From assembly GCA_024232355.1 (NCBI GenBank), contig JAAEPW010000748.1, forward strand, positions 1 to 5,723: DNA of 5,723 bases, written 5' to 3'. Positions 5,717 to 5,723 of the stretch are shown piece by piece. The DNA comes from Chloroflexota bacterium (lineage in GTDB: Bacteria > Chloroflexota > Anaerolineae > B4-G1). The notes beneath the pieces are model-generated. The model was given only the letters and a program-made list of their open reading frames with translations, did not search any database and was not told the DNA's origin. A program made the position numbers and the translations under genes. The stretch's first letter is position 1. Every line of letters starts with the position of its first letter.

Positions 5717-5723
5717 ATGAAAA
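5717..5723 (+). CDS. Start of an unidentified plus-strand gene (Met-Lys-...)
   Basis: ATG AAA A, directly after a good Shine-Dalgarno sequence, then the window ends. The product cannot be identified from two codons. The 47-base gap to the TAG at 5667-5669, which holds a weak TTGCC/GGCAA inverted repeat (5672-5676 and 5688-5692), would fit an operon with the possible upstream remnant. Confidence 0.45.

Noticed and set aside
5598..5723. Insertion sequence end
   Set aside because: I see no terminal inverted repeat, target duplication or transposase signature. The IS idea remains only as one of several explanations for the junction.

Overview
The window looks like part of a bacterial chromosome (or a metagenomic contig) from the phylum Chloroflexota, probably the Anaerolineae/Caldilineae side. 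The main reason is the short motif IYLPLV(L/I)RN, which occurs in both large proteins. To my knowledge it is typical of exported modular proteins from that phylum, especially at their C-termini. Both large genes encode low-complexity, Thr/Gly/Asn-rich secreted or surface proteins with very few cysteines. Nothing here is a metabolic, defence or replication gene.

Layout, read in the direction of the minus strand (right to left). At the right edge (about 5598-5723) is a short plus-strand segment. It may hold the last codons of one gene (stop at 5667-5669), followed by a good Shine-Dalgarno sequence and the ATG of another gene that leaves the window. Next comes a minus-strand gene (3103-5550, readable in frame to 5598) for a right-handed parallel beta-helix protein. 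It has about ten 30-residue Gly/Asn rungs, a choice-of-anchor-Q-like segment, a ZU5-like segment, a fibronectin III-like domain, a DUF11-like domain and a C-terminal YLPLVIRNS. This gene has lost its 5' end: the beta-helix reading runs straight into a stop with no signal peptide and no convincing start.

A 179-base gap (2924-3102) follows. It holds an 11-bp perfect hairpin just after the stop, a plausible promoter with a palindrome in its spacer, and a strong ribosome binding site. The second large minus-strand gene starts at 2923 and runs off the left edge (at least 974 residues). It encodes a signal peptide, a cupredoxin-like domain that lacks every copper ligand and carries an internal YLPLVLRN, three tandem Ig-like repeats, three tandem CARDB domains, and the start of a second beta-helix.

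The two large genes are co-directional and similar in style, so they probably belong to one cell-surface or secreted adhesin/carbohydrate-binding locus. The hairpin and the promoter between them suggest separate transcription. The most interesting points are the internal and C-terminal copies of the YLPLVxRN motif, the ligand-free cupredoxin, and the junction near 5600 where two divergent genes both lack their 5' ends. I found no tRNA, rRNA, CRISPR array, complete insertion sequence or clear new enzymatic system.
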